From positions 7,808,208-7,864,174 of the forward strand of contig NC_049980.1 in the NCBI RefSeq assembly GCF_000003815.2: a stretch of 55,967 nt of DNA. Reading direction: 5' to 3'. The position numbers and the translations under genes were made by a program. A model generated the notes under the pieces. It worked only from the letters and a program-made list of their open reading frames with translations. It searched no databases and had not been told where the DNA came from. Each line of letters opens with the position of its first letter. Positions within the stretch are counted from its first letter, which is position 1. This DNA comes from Branchiostoma floridae. Taxonomy: Eukaryota > Chordata > Leptocardii > Amphioxiformes > Branchiostomatidae. Shown here in pieces: positions 48,501-54,500 of this stretch.

Positions 48501-51500
48501 ACTCCCCGTCCCCTCCGGGGGTCGACTAGGCAAGGCAGGCACAGTCCACATGCATGCACCACATGGGTAATAGTACAGTCCACCTACATGTACCGTATGG
48601 GCAATAGTACAGTCCACATACATGTACCGTATGGGTAATAGTACAGTCCACCTACATGCACCACATGGGTAATAGCACAGTCCACCTACATGCACCACAT
48701 GGGTAATAGTACAGTCCACATGCATGCACCACATGGGTAATAGTACAGTCCACCTACATGTACCGTATGGGCAATAGTACAGTCCACATACATGTACCAA
48801 ATGGGTAATAGTACAGTCCACATGCATGCACCACATGGGTAATAGTACAGTCCACCTACATGTACCGTATGGGCAATAGTACAGTCCACATACATGTACC
48901 GTATGGGTAATAGTACAGTCCACCTACATGCACCACATGGGTAATAGCACAGTCCACCTACATGCACCACATGGGTAATAGTAGAGTTCACACCACTCCA
49001 CATGAATAAAACCATTTTTCCATACCATCTTTCATTAGTTCAGAAACCCAGCAAGCTAAAATTGGTCTTTTAGTTACTTTACGACTATCAAGCATTACAA
49101 TATGTCACGATTAAAAAAAAATAATGCAAAGAATCTAACCTTGCGCAGGTCTTACCTTGCTGTGGGTTGACTCATTACAATTCCCACCAGTGATAAATGG
49201 TGCATACTAAAATTGTAATTGAGTATAATCCTGAAACAACTTCCTAATGACTCCTGTATGTTTTTGCATCTAGATCCACCCATCATGCATGCCAACTCTA
49301 CCAGTCACATGACCTTTGTCGGAATGAAACATGCTGAACACGATGTCATCCCACCATCAAACCTAACAAATGGATCACTAATTATCGTACCGGTAATTTT
49401 CATTTCTTGAAATTACCTAGACGCTTAGACGTTCTAAAGACAATTAAGGTTATTATACGAGGGGCCTTCAAAAGGTAATGCCATTGGTTTTATGATTTTT
49501 TTCATCGAATGAGTTGAAATTTGGCACAAAGGTAAAGACATATATCCTCCTGATATTGAAATATCAATTTGTTGTTCATGTGTTATGAGTGACTAAGTTG
49601 AGTTCAATACAGTATTACCATAACTTTTTTATTGGAAAGAAGAAATTAGAGGTTCAATTAACGTGCGTTTGATTATGTCCCTGACTCACTTGTAGCTATT
49701 GTAAGAAGCTGAAACTGCACATGTATCAAGTTACATTTCTCCATAAGCTACATGCCAATTTTCATCTTTTAAATCCAATCATTTACAATAATTTATCCTT
49801 TTTTTCGTTCCTGGGGTGAAGTGAGACCGGTTGTCAGGGTCGTTGATCAGGGGTGGGCTGCTTTAAGCTTCCGTAACCGACTATTTGATTAACTGAAAAA
49901 AAGTAAACTCAGTACTGTTCTTGGTCTTCAAAAAGGTAATAATTGAGCCAAGTTTCGTATATTTTGGTGAATGGAAAAGGCTACAAAAACCTTAAGTCAA
50001 CAAATTATGTATTTGACTATTAATCAAACTGGCTCCATTCTAGTGGCTGTAAAGGTGAACCATTGAGAGTTCAGACATGGCATGAAACATTTGTTATTGT
50101 ACAAGTGAAATTTCAGCTCCCTCAATAGTTTTAAAAGTGTCAGATCTAGAGGAAATGATCTCCTCACAAGCTTCCAACGGTGTGGTCAACTTGAAATAAA
50201 CTCAGTTGCCCTTAGAAATTTGCAAATTGAACAACAAATTGAGACATTTCAATGTTAAGAGGGTATGTTTGTAGCTTATTGCCAAATTTCACTTCATTCA
50301 AGGAAAACAAGTAGCCTGTTGTAAAACCAATGGCATTACTTTTTGAAGGCCCCTCGTATATACATGCATTGCAAATCTAATTAATAGAAATCTTACTCGA
50401 TGCTGTTTACTACCGTTGAGGACAAAGTAATATATCAAAATATGTCAAACAAATGAAATTTACTTGCATAATCTAGCTATCCATACCCCAATTACAAGTA
50501 ATTGTAGATGATTTATTCGATTTTATTCCCAGAGTTCGTTTGTAATACTTGAATTTCAAGAATTTCAATATAAGATACACCATCGCGATGTGTAGCTAAG
50601 TGCAAATGGCTCTTTATCTCGATGATCAATAAGTCTTGTCCATTTAGCCACGACAACCTGACCTGCCTCCTGGAAAGTTGGAGAAGGACATTGTTGGGAA
50701 TCTGACCTGTGTGAGGAAGCATCGGACTGAGGAACGTAAGTAGTAATTCAAAGCATACGTACACTGACGTTATAGGAAAACGATGTTTAGATTTCCGTTC
50801 TCATCATAAGTTCTTTAAGTCCTCGACCCGCAACCCCACATCACGAGCAAGCTGGTCTATGTAGGTTAGTCAAGGTCGCCCTGCATGGGTAAACCCGTGT
50901 GCTGGCTTCCACAGTATGAGTTCACTAGCAAGCTCTGCTTTGTTCCTAAAACAATGGCCGGCAAATCTGGTCCTAAGCTTTACACACTAATAGAGTCTTT
51001 CCTGATTTTTCTTTCAAATTTCAGATCCTGACATTTCTTATTATTTCTTTCTGCGATATTATAAAATAAGTTGCTAACAAATATCTTTAGGATGGCCTCT
51101 GACATCCAGAAATCGCGGTTATGTATTTTGAGCTTCACTTTGAATTTTCTTAATTCTTTCAGAGGCAGCAACAAGAACCAACTGTTTTATTCGGCTTTGC
51201 GAGCTTCTTGGCCGCCTGTCAGAAGGCGACCTTGGCGTGTTGTCCCGTCGGTTTGTCAAGGTCCGGTATCAGAACAAGGTAGAAGAGGAAAACTGTAACA
51301 TCATGGTAGACGCCCTGGGGAGTGTCGGGAGTGAGCCTGCACAAAGATTGATCACATTCAGCGTTCTTAGAGCCAAGGGAGCTCCGGCAAAACTGGTACA
51401 GCGCATGCTCGTAAGCTTCGTGAGCATGGACACCCCTCCTATTGAGGTACAGTGGGACATGCTTATCCTATTAACTTCAGTTGAGAGTAAAGATTTGCGC

Positions 51501-54500
51501 AAATTAACTTCAGTTGAGAGTAAAGATTTGCGCAAATTAACTTCAGTTGAGAGTAAAGATTTGTGCAAATTAACTTCAGTTGAGAGCAAAGATTTGTGCA
51601 AATTAACTTGAGTTGCACTGCTTGAAAAGCCGAGTTTACGTGGTGAAAACTCCTGGGCATGCACCCAGAAACTCGAAATGGTCGGGCATTCACGGTACGT
51701 ATCATACCGGACAGACTGTCTGTCCGGGCAACTGGCACACCCGAGGATGCACGGAAACGAACCACTTCGTGCCCGGGACGTGTATAAGGCCCGAACGTTC
51801 CCGCTCATTTAGCCGCTATACTTCTCTATATACCCGGACACCCCACACTTTTGCCGTGCCGCACGGTAGCTGCATGCATAATTTACCGGGCAATTAACAC
51901 CTGATTATCACCTTATTATCGCACGTGCCTCGTGCCTGGGAGGCATATGCACCCGGGCACGCACTCTGTCGTCATGGAAACCAGCGTCCTACCCACTCAT
52001 TTCCAACAACTAGGCACAGCAATACTTGTTCTAAAATCATTGGAAACGAATTTTTACAGTTATTGACAACAAACTCTACTTACATTCATTCTAAACATAA
52101 GCATAACGTTACAACTATTGATATTAAAAACAAGTTCTTACAATCAGTTTATACAATTTCCTACAGCTATGGACATCATGGCGTATTTACCTTTGCCAGA
52201 ATGGCTAAGGTTATGTTTTGGGCTTGTGAGTCTGTGTGTCTGTCTGTCTGTCTGTGTGTTAACAGCATAACTCAAGAAGTCTTGGATGGATCCCGATAAT
52301 ATTTGGTGGGTGGGTAGGGGTCGGGAAAACGAAGGTCAAGTTCGATAATGGGCCCCCTAGCGGCTTGCTAGGGTACTGCAGCAGAACCTCAATTTCTTCA
52401 CCTCCTGTTCTGGACATGCTGTGATCATGATTTTTGAGTGGTAGATAGCCCTTGAGGCAGAGAGTAAGTGCTGTGAGTTTGGGCCCCCTAGCGGAACTGC
52501 AGGCACCGGTTTCCTTTCAAACTTTGGACGAGAATAACTCTACAACGTGTTGACGGATCGTCATGATTTTTGGTATGTAGATAGAATGAGTGATGACGTA
52601 CATAATGTATACTAATTATGCAAATCAACAGCTAATTTGCATAATTAATGAGGACAATTTATAAATCCACTGCATTCCATGATAGGACTTTCAAACTTGT
52701 CACATATGTAGCTGGGAAGGAGAGACATGTCGATAGATATCAATTATACAAATGATGGCCTCATTTGCATAATTAATGAGAAAATATGAACATGTTGACG
52801 GATCATCATGTTTTTTGGTATGTAGGTAGCGTAAGTAAAGACCTGCATAATAAGATACAAATTATGCAAATCAACAGCTAATTTGCATAATTAATGAGGA
52901 TATTTTATAAATTCACTACATTCCATGATAGGACTTTAAAACTTGTCACATATGTAGCTGAGAAAGAGAGAAATGTCAATACTTTTTTATCATGCACATG
53001 ATGATCTCATTTGCATAATTAATGAGAAAATATGAACGTGTTGACGGATCGTCATGATTTTTGGCATGTAGATAGCCTAAGTGAAGACTTATATAATGTG
53101 ATACTTATTATGCAATTTAACAGCTAATTTGCATAATTGATGAGGAAAAGTTCATGAATCCACTGTATTCCATTATAGTACTTTCATCAAAGTTTTCACA
53201 TATGTAACTGAGAAAGAGGGAAGAGAGTAAGAGGTGTATTTAAAGACTTTGAAAGAGAATAAGTCAAGAATGGATTAAAGGATCATCATGATTTTGGTAT
53301 GCAATTCGATATCAATTAATTGTAACTTGGGATCTAATTTGCATGATCAATGCTGAAATTTTATAAACCAACTCCAAGCATATCATTATAAAGAAAATGA
53401 AAGGAGTAACGCATTTGTCTACAGACATCATTCTACATAACAAACCTGGTTTATTTGGCAAAGGTATGTGTTCGTGGAACTCTAGCTTACAATCATTTAG
53501 AATCAATCCTTACAGTTGCCAGCAGAACATTCTGATGATAACTAAAGACAAACCCTCCAGCTATCCGTGCTATCTTAACAAAGTCCGCAGCTAATACCTA
53601 GCTATAGTATATACAAATCAACAAGTAGAAGAAGATGATAACAGCATTGACTGGAGTTAGATTTACATGAACTCTACAATACAGTAAAGCTGTCCTCAGG
53701 GTTACACATGTAATCCTGGTCTTCAACGCGCTGAGCTGCATTGAATCCATCTAAACTAGCGTTGTCATAGAAGTCCAAGCAGCGTCCTGGGATCCTGTTT
53801 GTGTTGGTGGGCGGGAGGTTGCTGTTTTCTGCAAGATGATACCGGGCCCGATCCTGGGGGTACTTCTTCGGGGTAGAGCGGGTACTGAAGGCGCCCTCTG
53901 CCCTCCGCGGGGTGTGGGAGTCGCGGTACTTCGGGTCGTCTTGCAGTCTCGCCTGCAGGGTGTTGCAAAGGCGAGTCAGCTGCTGGCTTCTAAACGCGGG
54001 CGGCTTGACCAGCCACACCTTCCCGCCGTTGGCTTGTCCGTCCTCCGTCCTAGGCGGTGTTAAAATCGCAGCGGTCCGATTGTGCTGAGGCGTGGTCTGT
54101 CGTGCCCGGCCCTCGTTTTCGTCCCGTTAAAACAGCGAGTAGAGAAGTTAGATGACATATTGGAAGGAAACGAAAACACAAGGTGGTTCACTGCTCGAGT
54201 CAAATGTCGTTATGACTGCAATCCAATTCAAACCGAGCACCAAACGAGTGTACGCTAGCTGTGATTGGTTAAGCACGGTAGGCATTGCATGATTGGCCAC
54301 TGGTATGCACGTGATCACGAGTAGTCTCGAAGATGTACTAAGTTTTAAACTACATTCTGTATTCTGTGATTGGTTAATAATGATGGACATTGCATGATTG
54401 GCCAATGTTATGCACGTGATCATGGGTCGCTTGACGACTTCAAGAGTACCCAAATTTTAAAACTTTACGACTATGACATTGCAGCAGACACAAACATTAA

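Noticed and set aside
47592-48984. Regularly spaced 34-bp repeats resembling a CRISPR array
   Set aside because: The repeats are directly contiguous with no unique spacers, there are no cas genes, and the context is an animal intron.
48120-49015. Tyr/Cys/Trp-rich repeated open frames on the minus strand
   Set aside because: They arise from the 34-bp minisatellite; three units (102 bp) cycle through the frames. There is no sign of a real protein.
51925-52299. 124-codon plus-strand frame
   Set aside because: It runs into repeat R and has no motif; it is intronic.
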